In this document: one piece after another, positions 10,242 to 25,334 of the stretch
Position numbering within the stretch: the first letter of the stretch is position 1
Layout of the letters: each line of letters starts with the position of its first letter
Source of the DNA: Cliona cf. orientalis
Taxonomy: Eukaryota > Porifera > Demospongiae > Clionaida > Clionaidae
Direction: 5' to 3'
Assembly: GCA_963930775.1 (NCBI GenBank)
Contig: OZ005707.1
Span: forward strand, 6,510,001 to 6,574,000
DNA: 64,000 nucleotides
Made by a program: the position numbers and the translations under genes
The notes under the pieces: generated by a model
The model's database searches: none
What the model was told of the DNA's origin: nothing
What the model saw: the letters and a program-made list of their open reading frames with translations, nothing else

Positions 10242-11983
10242 GTTGCAGATCCAGGAAGTGCATCCGGTGGCACATTCCAGTGCATGCAATTTTTGCCGTT
10301 TTTTATCTATTTTTCTTACCTGTTCTATCTAGGCCATCTTTCACTTCTAGGACACCAAACAAAGACCAAAAGACAGAGCAACTCTTCTACTTTCTGCTCG
10401 TTCAAGTCCTATAACCTGGAGACATTCATGAGCTCCGCGGTGACCGCTTTTGTGCATGCTATTCTCAAGTGCTCACAAAAAGTGCCTCGCGCAAAAAGTG
10501 GCACGTTTTGGTTCCCTAGGATGGATTCCCATGATTCAAGTACCATTCCATAGCTCTTGTGTTGCTCTACAATATAAGACTGGAACGAAGTTTTTCCATC
10601 GAGTGGTTCCAAAGTTATACGCTGTTAAAAATAGTATAATTTTTTGTTATTTCACCATAGAAACATTGAATAAAATACGTATAAATCAATGACAAAGCTT
10701 TCTAGGTGGTACAAAGATATTATGCAGCCATCAAAGGCCTTCTTAAAGGTTTGCAGAAGGTTGTTAAAGCTTTCACAACCTGTCTCCTATGCCATCATCA
10801 CACATTGACAACTACGGTTGATAGAGAAAGTGCTCAAGCAGCCATAGAGATGGTGCTAGGACCTAGATCGAGTAGCTAGTTCTCTCAGCACCTCAGAAGA
10901 TAGCTTCAAAACAAAGCTAAGTCTGAGGAGGCCTAGGCAGCACCTTCTCTTTGGCAGTGGAACTCGGTGATCCTCCCTCTTACCATCTCATACTCAATCA
11001 CCACCTAATTAGAGATTGTGTACGTACACATACATGGTGGTAGGGGTGTGTGTGTGAGAGAGAGAGTGAAAGAAAAGAGGGAGAGAGAGAGAGTGAAAGA
11101 AAAGAGGGAGAGGGAGAGAAAGAAAGACAGGTGGGACAAGTGCTAAGAGTATACCTAACCTCCATGGATGTGAACTTATATGCTTTTCAGCTTCGATGTC
11201 AGCTGATTTACACAAATCATGGCGCAGGTATATTAAAACTATCTATTCTTTTGCCATTTCAGCTGGTAAGGCTCACCCTCATCCCTGGACTTCATTATTT
11301 ACCTGATACAGAAGTTAGGTACTTGCCTCACACTAGCCTTGAATCCCAGGTGAGCCTGGGTTCGAGGCTATAGCCTCACACACGCTAGCTAGACTATACC
11401 AAATGATTCCGTCCAGATTCTTTCTTGAAAGTTTGAATATAGAAAGAAACTAACCATTTGAATGATGATGTCTACTCCCTAGAAACTTGAAGAGCACTCC
11501 CATCCTTGGTATTTACTGGATAAATCATCAGACACTCGACAGAACTTCGAGAAGACGTGGAGAATACCACGCGGTTGTACTGAAATTTTCCGATTTTTGA
11601 TGCCGTGTAACTCTGGAACCGCTCGATGGAAAAACTTTGTTTTAGTCTTATATTGTAGAGCAACACAAGAGCTATGGAATGGTACTTGAATCATGGGAAT
11701 CCATCCTAGGGAACCAAAACGTGCCACTTTTTGCGCGAGGCACTTTTTGTGAGCGCTTGAGAGTAGCATGCACAAAAGCGGTCGCCGCGGAGCTCATGAA
11801 TGTCTCCGGGTTATAGGACTTGAACGAGCAGAAAGTAGAAGAGTTACTCTGTCTTCTGGTCTTTGTTTGGTGTCCTAGAAGTGAAAGATGGCCTAGATAG
11901 AACAGGTAAGAAAAATAGATAAAAAACGGCAAAAATTGCATGCACTGGAATGTGCCACCGGATGCACTTCCTGGATCTGCAAC
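10242..11983. mobile_element. Fold-back insertion with about 390 bp inverted arms, inside NLR
   Basis: The left arm (10242-10631) and right arm (11592-11983) are near-identical inverted copies beginning GTTGCAGATCCAGG, with roughly 5-6% point differences. The interior (about 960 bp) shows no recognisable transposase and contains a GA-rich microsatellite (11055-11125). The insertion separates the NACHT helical part from the LRR part of the NLR. No convincing target duplication was found. It could be a non-autonomous fold-back transposon or an inverted duplication with capture of unrelated DNA. Confidence 0.75.
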
Positions 11984-13054
11984 GCTTGTATATGTTTTGG
12001 ACCGCTGGCTTATGGACTGTATAGCTTCGCTCATTCATCTGTGCAAGTATTTTTGGCTGCACTTCATATTTCTCGCTTACCTGCCAGTAGGCAGATTTCG
12101 ATGTGTGAGTCACTATTTGGTGAACCACGGTTTTTGGTAGTATTCAAGTTTTATGCTGCCATCACGAAACTCCGCACTTCACGTCCCTTCCTCAGCAAAT
12201 TACCACATTGGTTAAGCCCTATCCCCACGAGCATGCTAGATATTATTCGGAAGATCGTAGGCAAACTGAATGCAGCACAGCTGGACTCTTATCAACCGAA
12301 GCGTCTCTTTGTATCTCTCCTTGGCTATGTGTATGCTGCTCATGATCCATCCCTCTGTCAGTTTATAGCAAAGCGACTGAATGGGTCTTTGGATCTTTGG
12401 CAACAGGGTTGGCTTACTTCAGCTGACTGTCTTGCTATTGGCTACTTTCTTTCATCTATCTCTGTTACTGGCTGTAATGCTGAGGAGTTCACTCTCGAGC
12501 TTTATCAGTGTGCAATAGGTGACATAGGAACTAGGAGCCTAATGCAGGGTATATTATACAGAAGCATGGATCCTCGTAGCAGAGTAAGGACCCAGCTTTT
12601 GATTTCTCTGATCAACAATGACATTGAAGAAGAGGGTGCTTCAAACATAGCTCAAGTCTTGAAGAATTCTAGTGTGGTGCACGTGCGTGGACTGGACCTA
12701 CACAATAATCCGATTGGTGACAATGGTCTACGGATGATATTTGACTCTCTCAAGCATAACAATACATTAGACTTTCTTGATGTTGCTCGCTGTCAACTGA
12801 CGGACGCTGGAGTGGCTTCACTGGCTGATGCTCTCAATATCAACAGTACCCTTAAGACACTGTACATTGAAGACAATCTTGCAATAACTGAGAGCGGGAT
12901 AGCATGCTTAGTTGAAGTTATTTCCCGAAGGGCAGGGCTAGAGACATTGATCCTCCCACGTCATCTACCAGTGGACAAAGTGATTGCAAGCATCAACGAT
13001 GAAAGAGCGAAAAATGGACTGACAGCCATTGCCAAAAAGTTAGGACCTGGTTAG

Positions 13055-14638
13055 ATTACTGGTCACATTAAACTTTGATAAGTGTAGGCATATTACATCA
13101 AAATTTTAGATTATTCCTTACACTTTCTTTACCACACATAATAATAAAGGAGGCTTCAAGATACAATTTAGTCTTTGTTCCGTAAAATTTCATTGAGTGG
13201 TTGCGGAGATATGGCTGTTTTAATATTTCTAAACATCACAATTTTTCTGCCAGGTGTGTGTGTACTATTCCAATAGGGGAATGGCACGTAACATGTTGAT
13301 TGCTTTAGAGGCCTATAACTCAAAAACTACACTACTGATTGACTCCAAACTTGAAATATAGCATGTAAGTACCTCTCTACTTATTCTACTGATGAATTTA
13401 ACTTGCCTTAATGAATAAAAAACATTTGGTGTGCATACATGTTTGGCTGCTACAGTAGCTAATACTTCACTGCCTCAGAAATCCAGAAGCTGACTTCATG
13501 CATGATTTTTTGAAATTACTAGTTTAGATGTCCGCTCAAACACATACATAAGTTTTCATAGTGTTACACACACATGTTCACACATGTACATACTCATATG
13601 CACATATTAATATTGTTTTCTGAAGTGGAATCTATTCTTAAAGTGTAAGATGAGCCCTGAGTTCTTTAGAAGTAACAAAGAGTTTAAAGTGTGTGCACTT
13701 TCTACGTATCATATTTTTTGACAGAAATAGTCTAGCTAGGGGTAGTTTGAGCCAAAATTTTCATTTTTCATATTTTCAACACATTTTCTCATATGTATAC
13801 ATGTTATTGTACGCAAAGTAAAATGCTTATTGAGCTCTTTTCAACCGAACACTTCAAAAATGGTTAAAACTACTAAAAAATTGGAAATCAGCACCTTGAG
13901 TTACCCCTAGAAGCATAAAATGCTCTGGAGAAGTGAGCAACATGGAGCAAGTTGAAGTTATCGATTAGCAATATTTGTGTGCCACAGTAGTTGAGTATGT
14001 GGTATTTATGGAGTTTCCCTGAAGTCCTGCAATGCCGGAAGTGGTTACAACCCAACACTTTGGATACTGTAGTGTAGTGCTATCTTTACTGAAGCCTGTG
14101 GTGCAAGTTTGGTGTTCGTAGCATATTGTAGCGAGTAGTTATGATCCCTGAAACTTCATAATATTTATATGTGTGCAGGTTTTTTATAGGCAATTTTTTG
14201 GGGTTCTGACATGCCTAATAAGTGTTAGCTCGGCAAGAGTTGCTGATTCTCAGTGAATTTTTATGATAAATTCAAGTCAATTTTTTGTCACACCTTCATG
14301 TTTCATTAAATTTTGTACTTTAATAATTATGGAATTCCATACTTGCTATAATACCTGAATACCTGCATGATATTTTGCTTGCTCGACGAGCCACGCCCAT
14401 CTACATAGCAATCTTCGTAAAACTACGGATTTTCATAGTATACGGACGCTCATGCAGGGTTATTATCACCACCCTGATCATTATGGCGTTTCTCTTGGAC
14501 CAGGACTGTGCAGGTAACGTGGCGCCGACTGTACGCGATCATCAGGCGGTGAGTTCAGTTGACTGTCAAGCTAGCTATTAGGACACCACAATAAACACAG
14601 ACTCAATTATGTTCTTCTCTCTGCCGCTTCAATAAAAG
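13055..14638. other. Intergenic, no gene seen; one possible small MITE
   Basis: AT-rich DNA between the NLR pseudogene and the NT5C3-like gene. No exon with recognisable similarity. At 13736-13910 a 175 bp block begins CTAGGGGTAGTTTGAG and ends with the imperfect inverse, suggesting a short terminal-inverted-repeat element. A tiny ATG exon-like piece at 14483-14513 with a GTAACG donor is out of phase with the next exon and is not included in the gene. Confidence 0.5.
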
Positions 14639-16576
14639 ATGAAGGATCACTCTAGCATGCTGGAGTCTGCCTTGGCCAAAGCACATGTACACCTGCCGGA
14701 GGGGGGCGTGGACAGAGTGAGGGAGAAAGTGAGGCTCCTACAGAAAGATGGACCTGATAAACTTTTGGTATGATAAATTATAGTCTACCTTAGTGCCATA
14801 AATTATACGTATACACTAGCGTCGTCCCCAGGCCCCTTCCTACGTGGGTGAAGGGAGGGGCCTGGGGACGAGGCTGCATAATTATACACATACTATTTGC
14901 ATGGGCGTAGGAACAGGGGTGGCCACAGGGGCCAGGGCCCCCCCACTTTTTGAGCTGACATTTAATACCTGCAGTTCAAAATAGATCCAATCCAGGTAGT
15001 CTGCAGTGACTAACATGAGTGAAAGTGCCTCAATTGCTTCCAAATCCATTCCATTCGACTTACATTTTATTTTTTCATCGAGAAACTCGCGATAGCAGTG
15101 TCGATCGTGCAAAAATGGGCGTGGTTTGACACAAAGTGGGCGTGGTCGTAAAATTTCGCGCGCAACTGGATATTGGGCCCACCCAATCCTCAACATCTTC
15201 CTACGCCTATGATTTGTATATAGGTTATTAGTGATTTTGATATGACTCTTTCTCGATGCACCGTGAATGGCAAACAAGGATGCACATCTTTCTGTGAGTG
15301 AACAAGCCGCAGCAAATTAACCTGTTATTGTTCATGTCTTGAACTATTCCATTTTTTCAGCTGTCGTAGAAACTTCACCAATGATGCCTGCTGATTATAG
15401 AGAAGAGGTAAGTCATTAGCTAGGAGGGGCGGCAGGGTGGGGGGAAGGGGAGTATATAAATATTTATTATGGTGTGCAGACGTAGTAAATTCCTTCTTGT
15501 TCCATAGACTATTCAACTGAGGAAAAAATACGAACCTGTGGAGAATAATAAGTAAGATTTGATGAATAAGGAAGATAATATTATTATCATTCAGAACATG
15601 AATATGGATGCAGAGATTTACCTCTGGAAGTCAGAGTGAAGGCCATGGAAGAGTGGTAAGTCGTGTAGCATAGCCTCCAACCCTATTATTATTATATCTG
15701 CAAAATAATTGTCATGTGAGTATCATTCTCTCTAATCTCTATCCGTGGATTCTGTCAGGTTTGCTGCTGCACATCAGTTACTAGTGGAGCATAAACTTTC
15801 CAGACATGACATCACTGAAATGGTAGCCAATGCCAACATTGCACTCAGGTACAATACTTCCTTGTCATGATTGTCAGGAGCATTATTATTATCACAAGCG
15901 TAGCTGATGTCTTAATTTTTCATCCAGGTCTGGTTGTGAAGAGCTCTTTACTTTGTTAGAAGAGAAGCATATTCCATTGTTGATATTCTCAGCAGGACTG
16001 TTAGGTAATGAAATTAAAGATTATACTACGTGTAACTATCTCTCTCTCTCGTAGATACAATTCTTGAGACGCTCAAGCAGCACTCTACAATTCGTTCCAA
16101 CATGCGAGTTGTCTCTAATAGTATGCTGTTTGATGACTCTGGAGTAGCCTGCGGCTTTACGGAGCCCGTCATCCACAGCTACAGCAAAGGAAAATCACCT
16201 AACCAATTTGCTGGCCTTCAAGACTGGATTGAGGTATGTAGCTACCTACCGTACAAACCAACACTGATCCAGCTTTAAATTTAATCTCTGTGTATAATTG
16301 CAGGGGCGGCACAATCTAGTACTCATAGGGGACTCCTTAGGGGATCCGAAAATGGTGGGCGGACTGAAGAAAGTAGATCATGTGATCAAAATTGGCTTTC
16401 TAAACCACCATGTGAGTCTAAATTCCAAAAACCATCGGATTACTATAATTATTGTTCAAACATGCATGCAGGCTGACAAGCTTCTTTCTACCTATCTCGA
16501 GCTCTATGACATTGTGCTAACTGGAGATGCCAGCATGGATGTTGTCAATGCCGTACTGAGGACAATCTTAACTTAA
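14639..16576 (+). CDS. NT5C3: Cytosolic 5'-nucleotidase III-like
   Basis: HAD-superfamily pyrimidine 5'-nucleotidase (UMPH-1 family), which dephosphorylates pyrimidine or 7-methylguanosine monophosphates in the cytosol. Exons: 14639-14767, 15224-15293, 15361-15407, 15508-15551, 15614-15655, 15759-15848, 15928-16004, 16055-16233, 16304-16411, 16472-16576; 296 residues, close to the human protein. HAD motif I is VISDFDMTLSR (nucleophile Asp plus catalytic Asp), motif II is IFSAG, and the metal-binding motif III is LIGDSLGD. Phase is kept throughout. Exon 5 uses the acceptor at GATGCAG (15613); the nearer TTCAG at 15594 would give an immediate stop. The first ATG chosen is MKDHSSM; an upstream 5' exon is possible. 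A MITE occupies the first intron. NT5C3A versus NT5C3B cannot be decided. Confidence 0.92.
14901..15210. mobile_element. MITE related to the CAGGGGCGTAGG family
   Basis: A 310 bp block with inverted ends ATGGGCGTAGGAA / TTCCTACGCCTAT, in the first intron of the nucleotidase gene. It has a 'GTGGGCGTGG' word and a GCGCGC core in common with the elements at 9725 and 48494. Ends are shorter and less perfect than those of the other two copies. Confidence 0.6.
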
Positions 16577-16818
16577 TTAAAATTTTAATTATAATAATAT
16601 TATAAGCCCCATGTTGTGACATGAGAATATTATCTGGAGGGGCTGCATAGCAGTCTATATTATTTATGTTCTGATCTTTTGTATGCAAGAAGAGGTTGTT
16701 TCATAAAACTGTTTGAATGCAGACCATCAGTGTATAAAACCAGTATTATAGTGCAAAACAGCAGAAAGTGGGTGTAGTTAGCATTCAATTATCAAGTACT
16801 TTGACCTATATAGCAATT

Positions 16819-17151
16819 TTAAGTCGCCTTGTCGTCAACAATAGGCGGCTGCGTAGGGCCTCGCCAGTAGGAGTTGACCACCTCCACGGTATCGTAGAGC
16901 AGCTGAATGACACCCATGAACCCGACAAAGTACACAACTCCAACAACGATCAGTAGACACAGTAAAGTCGCTCCAACTTTCAACACATACCCCTCGTTCA
17001 CGCCAGATCCACCGCTGCGAGTGTTCTTCGGCGCCTTTCCTCCGATTAAATTGCGCGATTTGCTGGTGGCTAGGTGCTTTTCGTGTTTTCCCAGCTGCTT
17101 TCTGTACTGATCCACTGGACTTTTAGTCCGGAGACCAGCTCTCTTCCCCAT
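16819..17151 (-). CDS. TRIQK: TRIQK-like small ER membrane protein
   Basis: A 110-residue single-exon frame resembling TRIQK (triple QxxK/R motif protein, endoplasmic reticulum, tied to development in frog). The N-terminus has SPVDQYRKQLGKHEKH: QYRK and QLGK are the first two QxxK repeats, while the third has become HEKH. A basic linker leads to one hydrophobic helix (about residues 52-84) and a short C-terminal tail, giving tail-anchored topology. It is convergent with the nucleotidase gene (242 bp between stops) and follows UBE2E on the same strand. The match rests on the short Q/K motif plus size and topology. Confidence 0.75.
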   Translation of the reverse strand: MGKRAGLRTKSPVDQYRKQLGKHEKHLATSKSRNLIGGKAPKNTRSGGSGVNEGYVLKVGATLLCLLIVVGVVYFVGFMGVIQLLYDTVEVVNSYWRGPTQPPIVDDKAT

Positions 17152-17407
17152 CTCCCACTCAGTCCCGATTGGGTAAAGGTCGTCATCCCATCTAATTTCG
17201 CGTGCGCGATAATATTATTGCCACAATGTAATCACAATACGTAGATACACAAAAGAAAATACACACAATATATTATATACACGTACCCATGCTTCAAGCT
17301 AGCGGAACTAGACTAGGACACACACGAAATATCAATGGCATAAAATAATAATACTTGACTGAGGAATATAAAGTAAAATTATGTATGCACAGAGACAGCT
17401 GCGGGAT

Positions 17408-19839
<2,432 letters not shown>

Positions 19840-20057
19840 GATGATAACAATACTTTGCGAGACACGCGATGAAGACGCAGCTAGCCACAAAATTACAGCA
19901 AATTAACCTGAACTACTAATGCGTTGTCATCAAACAGCTGTGACCACGCCTCCAAAAGGGGACACACCCTCTAATTTTTTGTAATGACGTAACTTGCTGA
20001 CTCAACAAAGCACTATGATCAAAGAACAAGCCACGCTAGGAGACTGCTGCTGAAGAC
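19840..20057. promoter_or_regulatory. Divergent promoter, UBE2E / ANKIB1
   Basis: 218 bp between start codons of two ubiquitin-pathway genes on opposite strands; no TATA box seen. Shared regulation is inferred from position. Confidence 0.45.
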
Positions 20058-21179
20058 ATGGGTGGATTAGAGTCTAAGTTCAACGCGCTTCTTGTCGACG
20101 GGCGTAGTGATGAAGCGAAGACCATGTGGGAGGCGAATATCGACTTACAGGAGCGATTCCGTCCCAACGAGCAAATCAAAAGCAGCCCCAAGCGAGACAC
20201 GCCGTTACACTGCGCGGTCCACTGGGAAATGAAAGAGCTAGTCGAGGAATTTCTAAAGCGAGGCGGGGACCCTTTCTCGCGAAACGGCAGCCTGGAGACG
20301 CCGATCCACGTGGTGTGTCGCTCGGCAAAGTTCAGCTCGCGGAGAAGCAAGCGAAAATTGGAACTACTGAAGATGATGCTCAAGAAACTCTCGGGAGAGC
20401 AGCAAGCCTATGATGTAATCCCTGGCTCTGCATCTCTGGAGCGGCTGAAGGATCTAGGGACGTCTTCGCTGCCATCGAAGCCGAAACGGCTGTCGGTTGA
20501 GGAGGAGAGATCGAGAACCATGACTCTGCGGGAAGGGGTGGGCGGAGTCACTGGTGGTGACTCGCTCAATCTAGGCATACAGGACAAGGTGAGGCTGAGC
20601 GGCTATTGTTAAAATAAACTGCAAAATAGGACACTGCTCCAGTGTGCAAATGACTATAAAGAGGAGACTTGATTCATAGATTAAGGGGAATATATAATCT
20701 ATGCTTGATTTGATCAAATTTAACTAAAAATTTTAATTTAATTTGCTCTAACACATACACATACACATACAGTCCCAGAATACACCACTGCATCTAGCTG
20801 CTGCCTCTGGTCTACTGGAATGTGTTGAGGTACAGTTTCAGAATGCACTATACAAGTGTATTTATTGTGGTTCATTTTACTCTGCCCTGTAACCACTACA
20901 ACTACTACACTTGACAAATACTGTGCAGCTGTTGCTGGCTCGAGGAGCTCCTTTGTTTGTTCGCAACGTGGCTGGGCAGACTCCCTGCGATGTGGCGTGG
21001 GAGTCAAAGCAGCTCATCATTGCAAAGCTGCTCGAGTCAAAGATGGTATTCACTGTGAGTTGAAAAAAAATAGCTGGTGGGGAGAGAGGAATTTAATTCC
21101 CTTCCTCACTCCTCAACCACATACTCCCCCCTAGCCTCATCCAGTCTCCAGCCTCCCCAAAAAAGATCAGGGAGGCTAC

Positions 21180-21210
<31 letters not shown>

Positions 21211-21693
21211 ATAAACACACACATAAACAGCCCTATCAATGTTGCATGTATATACATTGTATAACATTGAAAAACTGGGAGTGGGCTTCTTAACAATAGA
21301 ATGAAGTCTCCATTTAGCTAGCATAATGGTTCATAAGTGCCACAAGCCATGATCTGTTGTCGTAAATCGTGTCCTACTCGCTCAGTTTACTTCAAAAACG
21401 ATGTATCATTGTTTTTTCCTAGTATAATAATTATACAATTCCTGGTTGTACCTTACCTTATGCATACATGTACATTATTATACATGTTATGGAAACAGTA
21501 GTCTCATTCCCAGGCCCTATTCCCATAATGCATACACTGATAAGATCAGGACAGTGGTTTAGCAAAGTGAAAGCTATACTATTATAGATGGACACTGATT
21601 GTATTCACTGGACCACCACTATGGGGGGTCACAGTTCGTGTGTAGCCTGGCCTACCTTAGATCAGTGAATCTGGGTAAGTGATTTCATTGTTG

Positions 21694-21725
<32 letters not shown>

Positions 21726-24700
21726 AACGATGGAACTGAGGGAGAAGAAAGCAGCCACACCTCTGTCATCACCAAGAGGGTGAAGAACAAGGTAAGGAAT
21801 TGGAATATGCACTGTGTTACTGTGAAGCCTCGTCTCATAGCTTAGAGCCTCTAGTACGTAGATGGAAATCTGTATTCTGAGTTTGAGCAAAACAGCCTTG
21901 GGGATTGCTTAATCAAGATAATTATATTGTTTGGTGCTATGGTTATCTGATGTTCACATGAATTTCCACCTATCACATGTTCAGTGTTGTTATAATTACT
22001 GTCTCGTTGTTTTCAGGAGTTTCGCAACACCAGCACACTGAAGACTCTACGCGACGAGATAGTGGAGAATGTAGCAATACAATTACAGGTTAGCTAACAT
22101 TAACAATACAGCCACAATATTATATTATGATATTATCCTATAATAATATTATGGCTTGATATAACTTGTTGACAAACCAACCCTTTGATGGTACTTTTCA
22201 AGTGTTATCATATCCCACTTAATTTCCAGGAAAGTAGCAAAATTCTCTCCTCAAGCCAACATTCTAGCTGGTATACATGTATGTTCCCCCCAAAAGGCAG
22301 CCCTTGCAGGCCTCCAAAAATTTGGACAGCTCGCTGATTCGCAAGCGCCCATTACTGTGTTGATGAAGGGGTGTCAGCAGGGCACAGCTCACTTACAGAT
22401 CACAGTCATGCCATGCTTCCCTCTGATAAGGACGTTACCTTGGAGATGCCTCATACCTGACCTTTATACTGATAGCTAGTTCGAAGTTGTTGTGGGTTAC
22501 GCTCAGGAATGTGACTAATTATGACCATGGGGGTTTTTCATTGCCATGATAATATTATTGTGAAGTTATACTGAACATAAAAATGTAATAATCGTTATGG
22601 AAGGCAAAAGTTACATTATGATTGTATTGTCACATGGTAGTGCCTATAGTTGGATATGGGATGGAATTGTTATATTAACATACGGTCTCATGAATATCAT
22701 TATAACTGGTCACTACTGCAGATTGCCCAATTCCCAGCTCAAGCGCTGCTGATGGCTTATGGTAAGCTAACTATAATGTAGCAGAGAATCATATTCAACA
22801 CTGCTATGTTGTGCATAACCAAAGTACTGTATAATACGGCCACTAAAATTAGCATTTTGTAGGTTGGTCTGAGGAGCTGGCTGTCGATGCCTGGATCAAC
22901 GACCGTGAATCTGCCTGTGAAAAGGCAGGCATAGCCACTGAAGAGGAGTCACTGGGATCCACATCAATAGTGGTGCATAAGGTGAGCAGAGAAAGGAGAG
23001 AGGGAGAGAGAGAGAGGTGAGAAAGGAGAGAGAGGGATAACGTTACCATTTTCTTGCAGTGTGGTATCTGTGATGAAGAGATTCCTCCTTTTGCTAGAGT
23101 CAAAGTGCCATGTGAACACAACTTCTGTCAGACTTGCTGGAAAATGTGAACCACATGTCTGTAGTCTCATCAGAACCCTTTAATGAAACTTTCCTCTTTT
23201 TTTCTAGCTACTTGGAAGGTCAAATCAATGAAGGTGCTGGCAAGGAGATCCGATGTCCCGAGTACCAGTGTTACAAGATCGTCCCTGAGGTGAGACCAAC
23301 TCCTATAATAATATATCCACCATTGTATTTATCTAATCTCTACCAATTTTAGGGAGTTATAGCCAAAGTGGTGTCCAAGGAACAGCTGGAGCACTACGTG
23401 GAGTTGACTGTGAAGCAGTTTGCGGACAACTCTGCCGGGATTCGGTGGTGTCCCTACCCTGACTGCGGCTATGCCATTTGCATCAAGAATGAGGCCAAGC
23501 AAGCTAGTGCTAGCGGAGGAGGGGGTGGCCGCTCCAGGGAGACAGGGAAGAAGAAGGAGAAGGAGAGGACAGACGGGGGAGAGGGAGGGGCAGCAGCGGC
23601 AGCGGCGGGAGCAGTGGCTCAGGATCTGCCCTTCCAGCCGGGATGGAATGTGGAATGTGGGAGGGGACATGGATTCTGCTGGTATGTAATCATGTACATG
23701 TATATACATGTAGCCTCATCTCCAGATTTCCCGATCTGTAAAACCTGGGGAATGGGAATGAGACTAGCTGATACATATGCATTTTTGTGGGAATGGTGTA
23801 TGTAGGGACAAACCATAATTATCTAATGTGATTATTTCCTGTATGTAGGTACTGTATGAAGGAGCCCCATGAGCCCTGCTGCTGTGAGCTGTGGGAGAAA
23901 TGGAAGGAGATCATACAACGAATGACCAATAGTTAGTATTGGTATAAATATTATCTGGTCAAAATCTCTAGTATGATTATAATTTTCTTATTTTCAGCGG
24001 AGGGACAGGCCAAAGTTCAGATGGAGGCTCAGGCAAGTGCACGGTGGATCATACAGCACACCAAGCCTTGCCCAAACTGCCAGTAAGTACATCTCCTAGC
24101 CAATTCATGATCATTCTCCTTGGATTACATAGATGTCTTGATCTCCTTCTCTTCCTCTCTCCTGTTTTTCAGTGCTCCTATCCAAAAGAATGAAGGATGT
24201 AATCACATTTCTTGCAAAAAGGTAAGTATGTCTTGTTTGGAATGGTCCACCCATTGTGATACCAGGAATAATATTCATTTCAGTGTCGTCATGACTTTTG
24301 CTGGGTCTGTCTTGATCCGTGGAGTTTACACAACCACAGAACTGGTGGCTACTTTACGTAAGATTTGAGCCATCATATACACACAGATATGCACACCCTC
24401 ACTCTCTCACTCTCCCTCTCCCTCTCCCTCTCCCTCTCAGTTGCAACCGTTGGAAGGTACAGGAGAAGGCCAACCTCCATGTGCAGGAAGCCCGCAGAGG
24501 TATGGAGAAGGAGTACATGGAGAGAGCGGCCATGGAGATGAAAATTCAGACCAAGAAGTTTGAGCATTTCTACTATCGCTACAACAATCACCTTGAAAGT
24601 TTGGATGTAAATCACAACTAAAATTTAATAGCTTCTCTGCAATTAGCTATTTGCATTGGTTGATGCTTTTGTGTTTGTTTTTTTTTTTTGCAGATTGAGC

Positions 24701-25258
24701 TAAAATTGCTCCAACAGTCCAATATCAAAACTAGGGAATTGGAGAAACTGGGAAAAGCCTTAGACAAGAGTGGTACGTTTAGAAAAAAGATATAATTATA
24801 TAATTGTTTAATATTGTATTTGCCTACGTCCAACAGTGGCCAAGCATAAGAGTGAGTGTGTAGTTGCCGACGGAAACGACGCTCCTGGTGCAGAGAAGAA
24901 GAGGAACTTTCTTGAGGACATCTTTCGTGTTCTGCTTCACGCCAGGAGAATCCTCTCTGCCTCCTACTGCATTGGTTACTTCATCCCTGAGGACCTAGGA
25001 GAGGCAGTCAATGCCCACGAGACGCTCCAGGTATATACACAGTCTGGTGGTCATGAAATTCTTTCCTTATCAATAGTATTGATTATTACAGATTTTGTAT
25101 AATTGTTATATCTGCTTGAGTATTAAGACCTTTATCAGCCAGATTTCAATCAATTATATAAAGCACCAGTTACTTTAGATTTAAGTTTATACATGGCATA
25201 ATATCTTTCCACTATAAATACTCAATGGTCATACATGATGACTTGTGTTTTGTATGAC

Positions 25259-25334
<76 letters not shown>

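Larger units (their letters stand above)
8664..13054 (+). pseudogene. NACHT-LRR (NLR) innate immune receptor, broken by stops and insertions
   Basis: Cytosolic pattern-recognition receptor remains. The N-terminus (8664-8900) has a linker-like segment, then a frameshift near 8900. From about 8933 the NACHT domain reads with Walker A GGPGSGKTT, then an in-frame TAA (about 9193). After this, 9199-9720 continues in the same frame with the Walker B-type LWILDGWDELP, the sensor-type IITTRPEW and the helical NACHT part. A MITE splits the frame at 9725. Frame resumes at 10033-10260, then a 1.7 kb insertion with inverted arms follows. The C-terminal part, about 12000-13054, gives FAHSSVQVFLAALHIS, a helical region and at least three LRRs (GLDLHNNPIGDNGL, FLDVARCQLTDAGVASL). 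I see no intron solution that avoids the stop and frameshift. NLR expansion is known in sponges and cnidarians. Confidence 0.85.

Noticed and set aside
10284..12034. Pairs of frames with the same protein on opposite strands
   Set aside because: They are the two inverted arms of the insertion in the NLR; no recognisable domain and broken by stops.
14483..14513. Possible first coding exon of the nucleotidase gene (MAFLLDQDCA)
   Set aside because: It ends in phase 1, and joining to the next exon gives an early stop; the ATG at 14639 gives a full-length protein.
15595..15613. Alternative 5' extension of nucleotidase exon 5
   Set aside because: Using the acceptor at 15594 gives A-ACA-TGA, a stop; the acceptor at 15613 restores phase and the family spacing.
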